64,000 nucleotides of DNA from Pelagibacterium nitratireducens (GCF_037044555.1 NZ_CP146276.1:95743-159742), one strand, 5' to 3'. Counted from the stretch's first letter, positions 8,048 through 17,365 are shown. The notes: generated by a model from the letters alone, not told the origin. Made by a program: numbers and translations.

Positions 8048-9960
8048 TATTTGGCCTCGCCCAGCAAACGGGTGAGATCTTCCACGCGTCGTTCAAGAAA
8101 TCCTCCTCTTTTCAGGGTCAAGCCGCTCTTGATGAGTACCACCCCGGATAGTTCGACGAGACACCAGAGCTTGTTCTTAGCCCCATGGTTCGGAATGAGA
8201 ACGAATGCGTTGTAGGCAACTCCAAACTGAAGGACCTTTGCGAGGTCGGGCTGCAGCTTCGGGATCTGATCAAATTCTTCCTGAGGAATCCCGAACGCGT
8301 TCGCGCCGCCATTGAGCGACGCGTTGCCCTCCAAGCTCTTTTCGATGCACTGGTCGGCGATGCCTTGAGACAGCCGTTTCACAAGATGATGGAGAGGAAA
8401 ATCCCATTCGCGGATCATCTCGTCCGCGCGATCGCGCAGCAAGTTGTGTTGGACCTGACTGGTCAGTGTCGGCGCCTTCGACCGTATCAACTGGGTCTCC
8501 GACTGCGCGACGAGCCGTGCGGCGAGGTGCAGAAACTGCTCTGCGTTCTCCGAGCTCGCATCGCAAAGAGCATCGATGCCGTAGTAGTATGGTCGGTCAA
8601 ATTGGTGAAGCAGATGGATCTTGGCGCCGTCAGCGATCGCCGCGCTCGCTGTCACGGGCCGTGAAGGCTCGACGTCGGTCGCCTCCTCGAAGAGACCGCG
8701 TTGGGGAGTTCGGTTTGCATATCGTTCGAGAAGTATGGCGAGCATCGACAGCCTTAGGTCGTTGGCGGGTTCCCCAGTTTTCGCCAGGTACTCGGAAACC
8801 TCCCGTTCGAGCGCTTCTCGGCGCTCAGCAGTGATCGAATTTCGTCGCTGAATAGCGTCGACTTTCTTCGCTAGCTTGCCGGCCTTTGAAGGCGGGAGAT
8901 CATCGACATGCGTCGAGAGAAGATCACCAAGGGTGTTCAAGCCCCGGCGATTAAAGACGTCCATCTGGCTGAGATACCGGCCAGCCATGTCCTTCGCCAT
9001 TTTCCGGAAGGCTCGCCGCTGGCTCGATCTCCCCTCGCTGCTTTGCATCCAGATGGTGGTGATTTCCCGAGCGCGCTTCAGACCGGGCTCACTTTCGTCG
9101 AAAGCGTTCTGTCCCTCGATGAGTACATCCGCGGGAGCCAATGCGTCCAGGCGGGTGAGGATCCACCGGGCCACCCGCAATTCCCTGCGCGCAAGCCACC
9201 GTTGGAGCGCAGCTAGCTGGCTCGGGTGCAAGAAATGTGCATCGTCGAAGACAACCAACGGGGTCAGTTGCAGGTCTCCCGACCCATCCGTGACCCGGAA
9301 CGCGTCTATGACATCCAGCGGTCGATACGCTGCCGCCGCGGCATTCTGTTCAACCTCATCTATGTCTGGAGGAACAAGGGCGGCCGAGATTTCGTAAATC
9401 GCTGTTTCCATCTCTCGGGCGCGCCGCTGCAGCCCGATGCCGTTTTCGCCGCCAATCGCTTCAAGGGCAGCATCAGCATCGGGCCGAGCGACGATCTCTA
9501 TGTTCTCAAGGCTGATGCCGGCTGCCTGGGCATCTCGCAACCAGGCAAGCACTGCCCGCGCCTGAAGTAGCGCAACGGTTAGCGAGGACTTTAAACTGTC
9601 CGGATAAGGGAACTCCCAAAACTCGCGATATTCACTTTCGAGCGAAATCCGGCAGCCGATAACTGAGGGCTTGCCATCACGGATCGCGTCACAAGATGTA
9701 AGCGCGTCGATCAGGGTCTTGTAGGTTTCGAATCCACGATTCCGAAGCAAGACCTGAAGCGTTGAGAATTTGAACAATCGCGCGAGGGTCGTCTTCCCGC
9801 TTCCGGGCGTCCCGATCACCATGGATAGCCGGTCGTAGAGCTTTCCCTCTTTCGCCGGCTTCTTGAAAAACGTAGACAACGGCTCCGGGGTAACGACAGC
9901 CAGAAAGGCTTCGTCTTGCAGCAAATACTCGGTTGCCCGTTTTTCAAATGGATTTACCAA
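8047..9960 (-). CDS. Large P-loop ATPase (ORC/Cdc6-like AAA+), third gene of five-gene operon
   Basis: 637 residues. Walker A is GTPGSGKT (50-57), preceded by a hydrophobic strand, and Walker B is LVVFDDAH (235-242) with an adjacent His-rich sensor-like stretch. The remaining ~400 residues are mainly helical without a motif I recognise. The start is TTG at 9960, preceded by AGGTG at a suitable distance, 7 bp after the phosphoribosyltransferase stop. This ATPase type is found beside PRTase-like effectors in conflict gene clusters (recalled family knowledge). It may be the regulator or sensor of the cassette, which is inference. Confidence 0.78.
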   Translation of the reverse strand: MVNPFEKRATEYLLQDEAFLAVVTPEPLSTFFKKPAKEGKLYDRLSMVIGTPGSGKTTLARLFKFSTLQVLLRNRGFETYKTLIDALTSCDAIRDGKPSVIGCRISLESEYREFWEFPYPDSLKSSLTVALLQARAVLAWLRDAQAAGISLENIEIVARPDADAALEAIGGENGIGLQRRAREMETAIYEISAALVPPDIDEVEQNAAAAAYRPLDVIDAFRVTDGSGDLQLTPLVVFDDAHFLHPSQLAALQRWLARRELRVARWILTRLDALAPADVLIEGQNAFDESEPGLKRAREITTIWMQSSEGRSSQRRAFRKMAKDMAGRYLSQMDVFNRRGLNTLGDLLSTHVDDLPPSKAGKLAKKVDAIQRRNSITAERREALEREVSEYLAKTGEPANDLRLSMLAILLERYANRTPQRGLFEEATDVEPSRPVTASAAIADGAKIHLLHQFDRPYYYGIDALCDASSENAEQFLHLAARLVAQSETQLIRSKAPTLTSQVQHNLLRDRADEMIREWDFPLHHLVKRLSQGIADQCIEKSLEGNASLNGGANAFGIPQEEFDQIPKLQPDLAKVLQFGVAYNAFVLIPNHGAKNKLWCLVELSGVVLIKSGLTLKRGGFLERRVEDLTRLLGEAK

Positions 9961-9967
9961 GTCGCAC

Positions 9968-11116
9968 CTATACGTGTCTCTGGCGGCGGCGGAAAAGCGG
10001 ACTCATCGGAGGCGCCGTCGCGCCGCCTTCCCGTTCTCCGCCCTCGGTTTCAGCCCACAGCAGACCCACTGAGTTGTTTGGCGTGTTGTGGTCCAAAACT
10101 AATGGCAACGCGCACCCGGCGTAGCCGAGCCCCAAATGCGTTACTCCTCCGACGTCGGTGTGTTTCGTTCGGATGGCAGGATCATAGTAGATATTCGTCA
10201 ACTCGATGAAGTCACCGAAATCGTTTCCCGGCGCATTTATCGGCAGGTTTTCGGGTAGGATCGTTCCGAACGAGAAATGAACTTCCGATGCCCAGCCTTC
10301 GGTCTGAAACGACGATCGCGCTTCTTGTTCGCGTTCTATTGCCGTTCGAGACGCTGCATCCGTACCTATATAATGATGGATGCAGAGCTGCCAATCGTCG
10401 GAAAAAATCTTCTGGTCTGAAAGCTGAGCCTGGGCATGAACGATCGATTCTTTGAATTTTTTCAGTTTCCCTGACCACTTCTTCTTCTCTTCATTGTACC
10501 GAAGGAACGAAGATCCGCTGCCCATGAAATCGTCGATCAGATAGACAAGCCGAAACCTCGCATCTGGATCGCCAATGGCCTCTCCCAATTGGCTGAGTAG
10601 GTCTTGCCATTTCTCAGTGTCGAGCTGAGTCGAGACGACCATTTGCTCGTTGTTCAGCACCCCAACATTGCTGTGTCTCAATCCGTCGATGCGAGCCCCG
10701 TCGCTTAGACCCATGAACAGCGTTTGGCGTCGCAGTCGCTCGACCGCAGCCCTCGCATCCGCGTCGGCATAAACCCTGTAAGGTGGAATCCCTTTTTCAT
10801 TGGCGACCATACGAACCAGGCGGTCTCGAACGAACTTCGGATACATCTGCTCGACAAGCCTTTGCATCTCGCTCGGGCCAACGTAGACGATTGCATTTCG
10901 GGCAAATTCATAGGCCGTCTTTCGCTGGTCCGCAGTGGAAAATTGTTGCAGCCAGGTGGCAAGGCTCTCGATAAAACGCATTCCGGCTTGGAAGTCGCGA
11001 TAACCGTCGTATTTCAAGCGGGCCATCAAGCGCAGCCAACGAAATTCCTTTCGAGCCTCGTCGTCACTCCACTGCATGATTTCGCTGAGGATCCGAAGGC
11101 CGAGGTCTTCGTTCAT
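9968..11116 (-). CDS. Phosphoribosyltransferase-like protein, second gene of five-gene operon
   Basis: 382 residues from the ATG at 11116, which overlaps the preceding stop (ATGA, 11113-11116). The central motif YLIDDFMGSGSSF (about 192-204) has the two acidic residues and glycine/serine loop that bind PRPP in type I phosphoribosyltransferases. The rest does not resemble housekeeping purine or pyrimidine salvage enzymes, and the N-terminal ~130 residues look like a separate helical domain. With an ORC-like ATPase next door it fits the PRTase-type effectors of conflict systems. The substrate is unknown. Confidence 0.75.
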   Translation of the reverse strand: MNEDLGLRILSEIMQWSDDEARKEFRWLRLMARLKYDGYRDFQAGMRFIESLATWLQQFSTADQRKTAYEFARNAIVYVGPSEMQRLVEQMYPKFVRDRLVRMVANEKGIPPYRVYADADARAAVERLRRQTLFMGLSDGARIDGLRHSNVGVLNNEQMVVSTQLDTEKWQDLLSQLGEAIGDPDARFRLVYLIDDFMGSGSSFLRYNEEKKKWSGKLKKFKESIVHAQAQLSDQKIFSDDWQLCIHHYIGTDAASRTAIEREQEARSSFQTEGWASEVHFSFGTILPENLPINAPGNDFGDFIELTNIYYDPAIRTKHTDVGGVTHLGLGYAGCALPLVLDHNTPNNSVGLLWAETEGGEREGGATAPPMSPLFRRRQRHV

Positions 11117-13056
11117 AGCAGCGCCCCCTTTCGAAACCGCAGACCTTTCTCTGCGGAATCCAATGCGCCAAGATACATGCGGGTGACGGCGATCCCACGT
11201 TGCCCGGGTTCCGCCAGATTCCAGCAATTGCTCGGGTCCACGCTTACTTCGTCAACGCTGAGCCCCATGGGGGTACTGAGGAGCGCATAGTCGTTGCCCG
11301 GCCATTTTCCGCGGTCACCGATCGTGAGAATGTCGCGGCCTCTCACCTGATCCTGCAGATGACGGACCACATTCTTTTTTGAAACGCCGCTTGCAACAAT
11401 ATCGATCGAGTGGCTCGACCGGGTAATAATGGCGTCAGTACAGCCGACTTGAAGGACGACCTGATGTGCAATATCCCATAGCCTGTTTTCTGCCATGAAA
11501 CGGATCGGCTCCAGCGTAATTTGGTAGCGGCGATTGGTCTGCCTTGCCGAGCCAGAAAGTTCGTGGCTTTCGGCAAGGGCATCTGCCAAGGTCTTCAGTT
11601 CTGGGCAAACTTCATCGGTTCCATCTGGCTGCGAATCATCCGCGAGCGAGCCAATCATGGCGCCGTTGTAGTAACCGACCACAACGTTCTCCCAAACCTT
11701 ATTGGGCAACACCGTTCTGAGGTCATTCCGTACCGATACACCCCGACCGGTGGCGATGGCCAATATGGCGTCGCTGTCAGCAATCCTTTGGAGCTCGCCA
11801 GCAATTTCGGGTCGGGCGGGTTCAAATCGCTCGCGCGTATCAACGACCGTTCCGTCGTAATCCAACACGACTGCACCGAAGGTCTTCTTCTCCAGCCGGT
11901 CCACAAAATCGGCATGCGCGTGTTGCCAGAAGCGTAAGGTGTTCTTCTCGTGGAGGAGATGGACACTCTCGCCGGTCTTTCGCCGGATTGCCGCAGCGGC
12001 GGTTGCTTCGATCCGCGGCGCTGTACCTCGACGTTCTCTCTTTGGCAGCTTCAAGTGATACAGCTTGCGGCCGAACTCCGGAACTCCGGGCTGCCCAGGA
12101 TCGATTTCACGAGCCTGGCCCGCCCACCCGGTGACGCGTAGCGCAGCAAGGAGTGATCCGAGCAGCGCCGCCGGACCGGTGCCCGGGATGTCAAGGCTCG
12201 CGACAGGCACCTCCTTGGGGATGAGTCTCAGCGTTTTTTTGGCAAGCTCACGGTCGTCTTCGGCGACGAGTGCCAAGACTGAAGTTTGATCCTCACGCTT
12301 TGCGAGCCAGTGGTGCCGTCCATGAGCAAAGTTGCGGTAGTCCGCCAGTTGAATGTTTCCGAGCGCGGCCTCAGTGAATTTTGACTCAATGTCTGTGGCG
12401 CCGACTTTCGTGGCCGGTCCATAGAGGACGATCGTCGTTGATCGCTGCCACAGGGCGTCCGCTGCGCCGCGCCAAGTCAGAACTGGTTTGCTCGACGCAT
12501 CAAGGAGGGGTGCGACGAGATCGGAAACTTCATTCCAATCTGCGGGGTCGCCGAAGACCGAAACGTAGGCTCGCGCGAGAAGTGTTGAGAAGGCGAGCAG
12601 GGAGTTGGTGGCCAGAAATCCATCCTTTCCCGCCGGCGGAGGAAAAACCAAGAGGTCTACGAACGGGTGTCGCTCGCAGATAGCCGTTATCGGGCTGTTG
12701 GCGCGCCCGCACAGAACGGCGATTTGACGATGCTCTCGCTCAATAAGTGATTTCGCCGCAGCGTTGATGTCGACATTGGTACCTCCGGCACTCAAGAGCC
12801 ATTGGCTGACGGAGGCTTCGAACACGGTATCGACGGCCTCAAGCGGCGTTTGAACAATTCCAGGCTTCCCAGTATAGAATTGATGCAGCGCTACGAGCGC
12901 CTGCGCGGCCGTCAGAGACCCCCCAGACCCTATCGCCGCCAGCGCCGAAAGACCCGCAAGCTTGACCGCCCTTTCAAGACCACCAATGTCGGCCGTACTG
13001 GCCCATCGAAAAGTCTCTTCTAGCCGCGATATTTCCAGTTCGTATGGCTTTGCCAC
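11113..13056 (-). CDS. SIS-domain plus Cof-type HAD hydrolase fusion, first gene of five-gene operon
   Basis: 647 residues from a GTG at 13056, chosen because GGGGGT sits 8 bp before it; an in-frame codon at 13104 is less likely. Residues about 35-310 look like sugar-isomerase (SIS) lobes (AAIGSGGSLTAAQ, YRNFAHGRHHW, as in GlmS/AgaS-like proteins). Residues 394-640 are a HAD phosphatase: DYDGT (nucleophile Asp), ATGRG, Lys560 and GDRGKWPGND for motif IV, arranged as in Cof/sucrose-phosphatase-type HADs. A phosphosugar is the likely ligand. SIS-HAD fusion is unusual. It leads the coupled operon. Confidence 0.78.
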   Translation of the reverse strand: MAKPYELEISRLEETFRWASTADIGGLERAVKLAGLSALAAIGSGGSLTAAQALVALHQFYTGKPGIVQTPLEAVDTVFEASVSQWLLSAGGTNVDINAAAKSLIEREHRQIAVLCGRANSPITAICERHPFVDLLVFPPPAGKDGFLATNSLLAFSTLLARAYVSVFGDPADWNEVSDLVAPLLDASSKPVLTWRGAADALWQRSTTIVLYGPATKVGATDIESKFTEAALGNIQLADYRNFAHGRHHWLAKREDQTSVLALVAEDDRELAKKTLRLIPKEVPVASLDIPGTGPAALLGSLLAALRVTGWAGQAREIDPGQPGVPEFGRKLYHLKLPKRERRGTAPRIEATAAAAIRRKTGESVHLLHEKNTLRFWQHAHADFVDRLEKKTFGAVVLDYDGTVVDTRERFEPARPEIAGELQRIADSDAILAIATGRGVSVRNDLRTVLPNKVWENVVVGYYNGAMIGSLADDSQPDGTDEVCPELKTLADALAESHELSGSARQTNRRYQITLEPIRFMAENRLWDIAHQVVLQVGCTDAIITRSSHSIDIVASGVSKKNVVRHLQDQVRGRDILTIGDRGKWPGNDYALLSTPMGLSVDEVSVDPSNCWNLAEPGQRGIAVTRMYLGALDSAEKGLRFRKGALL

Positions 13057-13081
13057 TTGATTACCCCCAAACCTCACGAGA

Positions 13082-13121
13082 ACATAACAGGAACACCCTA
13101 TCACATCCCAGCGAAGTCAAT
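13082..13121 (-). promoter_or_regulatory. Possible promoter region of the five-gene operon
   Basis: On the minus strand TTGACT lies at 13120-13115, with an AT-poor spacer and no good -10 hexamer (TAGGGT-like sequences lie 14-15 bp on). It is the only promoter-like -35 in the 233-bp gap before the operon. Weak support. Confidence 0.3.
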
Positions 13122-13289
13122 ACCCCTTTTTATATCGCCAACCTGGTTCGCGGAGTGCACCGCCGCACCTCGAGAAGAATATGAACAGTTGTTTTCGGCA
13201 TTCCTCGTTGCCGCTTGTTAGAATCAGAAAACAATGAGGGCACTCTGGCAAATTGAATGTCAATTGGGTGACGTAGCTGCGTATTCCGA

Positions 13290-14405
13290 TCAAATAATTC
13301 CCCACGCCCGATACCGGCCCCTTCCCGTCATCTCGCGCACGCCCAGCTCTCCGATCAAATTCAACGCGCCGCGAGGGGATATCTTCGCCGACTTCGCAAT
13401 CATGTGCGCCGAGACGATCGGGCGCGACAGAAGCAGGTGGATGGCAACCGGAAGACTGCTCGTCGATCGCTTGCCCAGAGCCTTCCGCTCAAGCTGCCGT
13501 TTTGCCAGTGTCAGTCGATCGATGTCCTTCATCCCCGCAGCCGCAGCGGCACTCATTGCATCGAGAGAAGCTATCAGCCTCGTCGTTCGATCGCGAGCAC
13601 GGCGGCGCTCGCGTGGAATTTCTCGCAGGCCAACCGCATAGGCCAGCAGGTGCGAACGAACCTTTCTGCGCGATCGCAGGAAATCCGAAACAAGCAACAG
13701 TCCGAGCCAGTGCTGGCGCTGCAGCGATTCGAGATGTTCCCATGCATCCCAGAGAACCGCCGCTGCCAAGGTGGCCGGGAACCGTTCCACCTTCTTGGCC
13801 AGCTCGAGCCACTCGCCGATCCGCTCGCCTTCATCCCAATCCGGATCGCGAATGAGCAGCTCGCCGACACTGAGCTCGGGCTCATGCTTCCTCGGCTCGG
13901 CGGGCTCGTTGCAATCAACAAGCCATTTGGTGCGAGCGAGGACTTGGTCGATCTCGGCCAGCTCGGGCGACAGTGCATCGTGATAGACCAAGTCGAGCTC
14001 CACCCCCTCCCCTTCCCTGTCGGCCGACACGGCCTCGATGGAGGACTCCTCCGCGACGCCAGCCAGCGCCATGATCCCTGATCGCGAAACTGCCCAGCCG
14101 GGATCGTTCCGCGAGACCTGGCGCCTCGCGCGCACGATGCGGTGCGCGATGACGAGCTCGTGGCTCGGCGCACGAATGTCCATCCGTGCGTCGTGGAGAA
14201 CCAGGTCCTCAAGATGGACGAGCTCACCGGCGACCCACATACTAGCGATGGAATCGAAAAAGTCCGCCCGTTCGGCAAAGCCTGCACCGACCTCGGACCG
14301 GGCGACGCGCTCATCGAGCCGGGCAAGAGCATCCTCAGCGGCCGCCAACGGCCCCAGAAGGATCTTATGGGTCAGATTTCCGATTTCATAAACCATTGAT
14401 AACAC
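13290..14405 (-). CDS. RHE_PE00001-family plasmid protein (DUF1612 plus C-terminal helix-turn-helix)
   Basis: 371 residues. The N-terminal DUF1612-like region runs through AEDALARLDERVARSEVGAGF and a domain with HLEDLVLHDARMDIRAP. The C-terminal ~80 residues end in a winged-helix-like segment (SAHMIAKSAKISPRGALNLIGELGVREMTGRGRYRAW) that probably binds DNA. Such proteins are common on repABC plasmids of Rhizobiales and on integrated mobile elements; their function is not established. It is divergent from the serine recombinase, so the 274-bp gap between them probably holds promoters for both. Confidence 0.82.
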   Translation of the reverse strand: MLSMVYEIGNLTHKILLGPLAAAEDALARLDERVARSEVGAGFAERADFFDSIASMWVAGELVHLEDLVLHDARMDIRAPSHELVIAHRIVRARRQVSRNDPGWAVSRSGIMALAGVAEESSIEAVSADREGEGVELDLVYHDALSPELAEIDQVLARTKWLVDCNEPAEPRKHEPELSVGELLIRDPDWDEGERIGEWLELAKKVERFPATLAAAVLWDAWEHLESLQRQHWLGLLLVSDFLRSRRKVRSHLLAYAVGLREIPRERRRARDRTTRLIASLDAMSAAAAAGMKDIDRLTLAKRQLERKALGKRSTSSLPVAIHLLLSRPIVSAHMIAKSAKISPRGALNLIGELGVREMTGRGRYRAWGII

Positions 14406-14491
14406 GACGCTTCGATTACGCTACGGAAGCTAACACGCTTTTCGCTTCCGTCACACCGGTAATTCTTACGCCCCTCTATATATAATGAGCG

Positions 14492-14570
14492 CTGCGGCCT
14501 TCGGGATTGAACAAGAGGCCCGGCAATCGATGCTCAGATCGACGAGAGAGCCCGCTTTTCGGGGGTTTTT
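14492..14570 (+). ncRNA. Possible small RNA in the divergent gap
   Basis: A good -10 hexamer TATAAT lies at 14481-14486, and a GC hairpin (CCCG-CTTTT-CGGG) followed by five T ends at 14570. Between them there is no start codon with a ribosome-binding site, only further hairpin potential. Together they could give a ~80-nt transcript. The -35 region is poor, so confidence is low. Confidence 0.35.
14549..14570 (+). terminator. Rho-independent terminator-like hairpin
   Basis: Stem CCCG/CGGG with a CTTTT loop, followed by G and TTTTT. It reads on the plus strand upstream of the recombinase, so it would end a short transcript rather than a gene. Confidence 0.45.
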
Positions 14571-14679
14571 GGCGCGTTCGGCTGTCAAAAACGCACCTAA
14601 GAGACGTTTACAAACGATCGGTTATTCGTGTCTTCTATATTTGTAATTTCGTCTCCGATCCAGCTCTCAGGCGCTCCAA

Positions 14680-15621
14680 ATGGCCAAAACACCACGGAAT
14701 CACTCCTCCCGTCGGCCACAGGGCCGGCTTATCGGCTATGCGCGCGTCTCAACAGACGAGCAGGCTACGGAAGCGCAGGAGATGGAGCTGAGGGCGGCCG
14801 GATGCGACACAATCATCCAGGAGCATGGTTCCGGCGCCTCGCGTACCCGCCCTGCCCTCGCCCGGCTTGTTCGCGAGATCGGCGCCGGCGACACCCTCGT
14901 TGTGGTTCGGCTCGACCGCCTGGCACGCTCGGTAAGCCATCTGCTTGATGTCATCGAGGACCTGACGGCAAAAGGTGCGCATTTCCGGTCGCTCAGCGAC
15001 CCGATCGACACCACGACGCCGCAAGGGATGTTTTCCCTTCAGGTTCTTGGCGCCGTAGCCCAGCTGGAGCGGGCTCTCAACTCCGAACGGACCAAGGCAG
15101 GCATCAAAGCCGCCAAGGCAAAAGGTCGGCTACCAGGCAATCCAGGGCTCCGGGAAGGTCGGCCGGAAACGCTCGCCAAGATGACGGCCGCTCAAAAGGC
15201 AGCCTATGGAGTGCGTCTACAGTCATCCGCCAATCAATGGCTTCCCATCGTGCGGCGCATGCGACCCGACCACACCTGGGACGACATCTCGCGCGTTCTC
15301 AGACAACGTGGTCTCGATTGGACACCAGAGCGTTTGCGGCGCGCGGTGAAATGGATGGTCAGCGAAGGAATGGCCGACAAGTCGCTTTTGAGGAAGTCGC
15401 CGCCTCGGCCAGCTGAGGATCGTCTGATGACCCTCGTGGCGGGTATCCATTCCTCCAATCCCGAGCTAACCTTGCGCGAAATCGCCAACCAACTCGAACG
15501 ACTTCATGAGCGCACCCCCCGTGGCGGTACGAAATGGGCGCCATCGTCCGTCAAGAACCTCATCGATCGGGCAAAGCGCAGCGGCTTGCTAGCGGCGCCA
15601 GAACACGCAGGCGAGGAATGA
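14680..15621 (+). CDS. Serine recombinase / resolvase-family site-specific recombinase
   Basis: 313 residues. The resolvase catalytic domain occupies about residues 14-150: LIGYARVSTDEQ with the nucleophile Ser, VVRLDRLARSVSHL, and GMFSLQVLGAVAQLERALNSERT with the conserved arginines. The C-terminal half is longer than in Tn3 resolvases (about 180) and contains two helix-turn-helix-like segments (TWDDISRVLRQRGL and TLREIANQLER). A role in plasmid multimer resolution or DNA inversion is likely. No res site is recognisable by eye. Confidence 0.9.
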   Translation: MAKTPRNHSSRRPQGRLIGYARVSTDEQATEAQEMELRAAGCDTIIQEHGSGASRTRPALARLVREIGAGDTLVVVRLDRLARSVSHLLDVIEDLTAKGAHFRSLSDPIDTTTPQGMFSLQVLGAVAQLERALNSERTKAGIKAAKAKGRLPGNPGLREGRPETLAKMTAAQKAAYGVRLQSSANQWLPIVRRMRPDHTWDDISRVLRQRGLDWTPERLRRAVKWMVSEGMADKSLLRKSPPRPAEDRLMTLVAGIHSSNPELTLREIANQLERLHERTPRGGTKWAPSSVKNLIDRAKRSGLLAAPEHAGEE

Positions 15622-15708
15622 TTTTGTGGCGCGTACGCAGTACAATTCGCGCAGCTCAATCTTATCCAGAACAGTCCGAACAATCCGTAAACGCCGGAGC
15701 GCGCAGCA

Positions 15709-15924
15709 GTGGAAGCCATGACCATCAACAGCCGGGACGATTTCGCGCAATGGGCGATTGAGAGAACCAGGTCGATCCTGGCTGACCAAGGATCGGATCT
15801 CGCTTCCGCGGCGCGGGCCGGAGATGATGCCAGGACGGGCGAAGCGGCAAATGTCCTCGGCCAGGCAATCTTAGATGCACTCCTCGACACATTCGACTAT
15901 CTGCTCGACGACGACCGAGCCTGA
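15709..15924 (+). CDS. Small acidic protein, unknown
   Basis: 71 residues from GTG 15709, or 68 from ATG 15718. It is mostly helical and acidic, ending in LLDTFDYLLDDDRA. I recognise no family. It lies between the recombinase and the end of repC, on the opposite strand to repC. Amino-acid composition looks protein-like and there is a GGAG 10 bp before the GTG. Function unknown. Confidence 0.5.
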   Translation: MEAMTINSRDDFAQWAIERTRSILADQGSDLASAARAGDDARTGEAANVLGQAILDALLDTFDYLLDDDRA

Positions 15925-15961
15925 GCCAAGTACCGTTCCCGAAATCCGAATCGATCAGCCA

Positions 15962-17266
15962 TCAGGATCTGGGCTTTTTGAGCGACTTCAGAAGGGCTTC
16001 CGAGACCTCGAGCCGTCCTTCCCCGCTTGGTGGTTGGTGGTCAGCCTTCCTCGTCGATTTATCGGCGTCCAGTTTGGCGCGCAGCAGCGCCATGATCATG
16101 GGCCAGGTGGAGAATTTGCCGTCCCGTGCTTTGTCGGTGAGGCTGCGCAGATAGCCGCCAGCGCTGTTGATCTGGTCTGTTCGCTGGTAGATCGCGGCAA
16201 GCGTGATCGCCGCGTGCTGATCGCCCATGACCTCGCAGGCGTCTCGCCATGCGCTCGGGCTGATCGCCAGCATCGGCCGCGCAAGTTCCGCCGCAGCCAG
16301 GAAATCCCGCCAGTGTCGGATATCGCCGCCTTGCGTCAATTCGCTCAGGTTGGGACAGGCATCCAGCACGATCCCCAAAGGCAATTCCCGCTTCGGCAAG
16401 CTCCGCACGTTGCCGGTTTCTGCAGCGCTGCCGCCCACTTCTTCTTTATTTCGGGAGCCGTATTCAGATTCAGATATGGAGTCTGGGTTTGAATTCTGTA
16501 TGTGGCGACCAGAATGGGACTCATTGGCATCCGGATTCTGTGTTTTTGCAAATGATTCCAGTACCTCGATGATCTCCATGTAGAGGCCGTGGAGATCGCA
16601 GCAGATATCCTCGACGAGTTGCCGTGGCGCTGAGCGCGGCAAGCGGCCGACGATAGCCTGATAAGTCTGATGGACCCTGCCCCAATTGCCTGGAACGTTC
16701 TCCTCGAGGCCAGTCTCGATGAGCTTGACGACATCGCGCCGAAGGAGCGTTAGGCGCTCCTTGGCAACCCGGAGCGCTTTCTTCTCGGCCCGTACCGTGT
16801 CTGCCAACTCCTGGAATTCCTCAGCCCGGGCGACGATCGGGGACAGGTCAAAACCATAGGCCTGTTCGACCTGCCCTCCCCTGCCCTTACGGGCGAAGCG
16901 CTTGCCGTTCGGACTATCGCGGCGAATGATCAGGCCACTGTCGACCAGGACGGCCAGATGGCGTCGCAGCGTCGTCGCCGGCATCCCATTGGCACGGGCC
17001 ATGAGTTGCTCGTTGGATGGCCAGACGATCAGTTCGCCGTTGCCGGTGAGCTCTGTTTCCGGATGGAAGGACAGCAGCGCATTGAGAATGGAGAGCGAGC
17101 GGTCCGTGGCGCCAAGCGGTTCGCGCGCTTCGCGGATCGAATGGAACACGTTCCACTTATGAACCTGAGCGCCTTCCGGCACCGTTTTCGCTACGGCCTG
17201 GTTTGCCATCATGCCAAGCGACATCGTTCGCCGCCCAAAAGGCGTCGTTGGGGTATGCGTCTGCAT
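15962..17266 (-). CDS. repC: Replication initiation protein RepC
   Basis: 434 residues. The N-terminus has the typical RepC pattern TTPFGRRTMSLGMMANQ and a winged-helix DNA-binding domain (GMPATTLRRHLAVLVDSGLIIRRDSPNGKRFARKG) about residues 90-140. RepC initiates plasmid replication at an origin usually located inside its own gene. A C-terminal AT-richer stretch with SESEYGSRNKEEVGGS about 270-285 is a loose linker. It is third in the repABC operon, separated from repB by a 186-bp gap that holds the antisense RNA. Confidence 0.95.
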   Translation of the reverse strand: MQTHTPTTPFGRRTMSLGMMANQAVAKTVPEGAQVHKWNVFHSIREAREPLGATDRSLSILNALLSFHPETELTGNGELIVWPSNEQLMARANGMPATTLRRHLAVLVDSGLIIRRDSPNGKRFARKGRGGQVEQAYGFDLSPIVARAEEFQELADTVRAEKKALRVAKERLTLLRRDVVKLIETGLEENVPGNWGRVHQTYQAIVGRLPRSAPRQLVEDICCDLHGLYMEIIEVLESFAKTQNPDANESHSGRHIQNSNPDSISESEYGSRNKEEVGGSAAETGNVRSLPKRELPLGIVLDACPNLSELTQGGDIRHWRDFLAAAELARPMLAISPSAWRDACEVMGDQHAAITLAAIYQRTDQINSAGGYLRSLTDKARDGKFSTWPMIMALLRAKLDADKSTRKADHQPPSGEGRLEVSEALLKSLKKPRS

Positions 17267-17336
17267 TTTTCTTCACCTATCGCTAGGCAAAAGAAACCTG
17301 CTCACCGAATTGGCGCTCAAACCGACCGGAATGGTC

Positions 17337-17365
17337 TTGACTATGATTCGCGGAAATGGGATTCT
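17337..17365 (+). promoter_or_regulatory. Probable promoter of the counter-transcribed RNA
   Basis: TTGACT at 17337-17342 and GATTCT at 17360-17365 are separated by 17 bp, pointing against the repABC reading direction, as expected for the antisense promoter in repB-repC gaps. Confidence 0.5.

Noticed and set aside
13117..13305. Short minus-strand frame in the gap before the five-gene cassette
   Set aside because: No ribosome-binding site, no motif, and it covers the likely promoter region.
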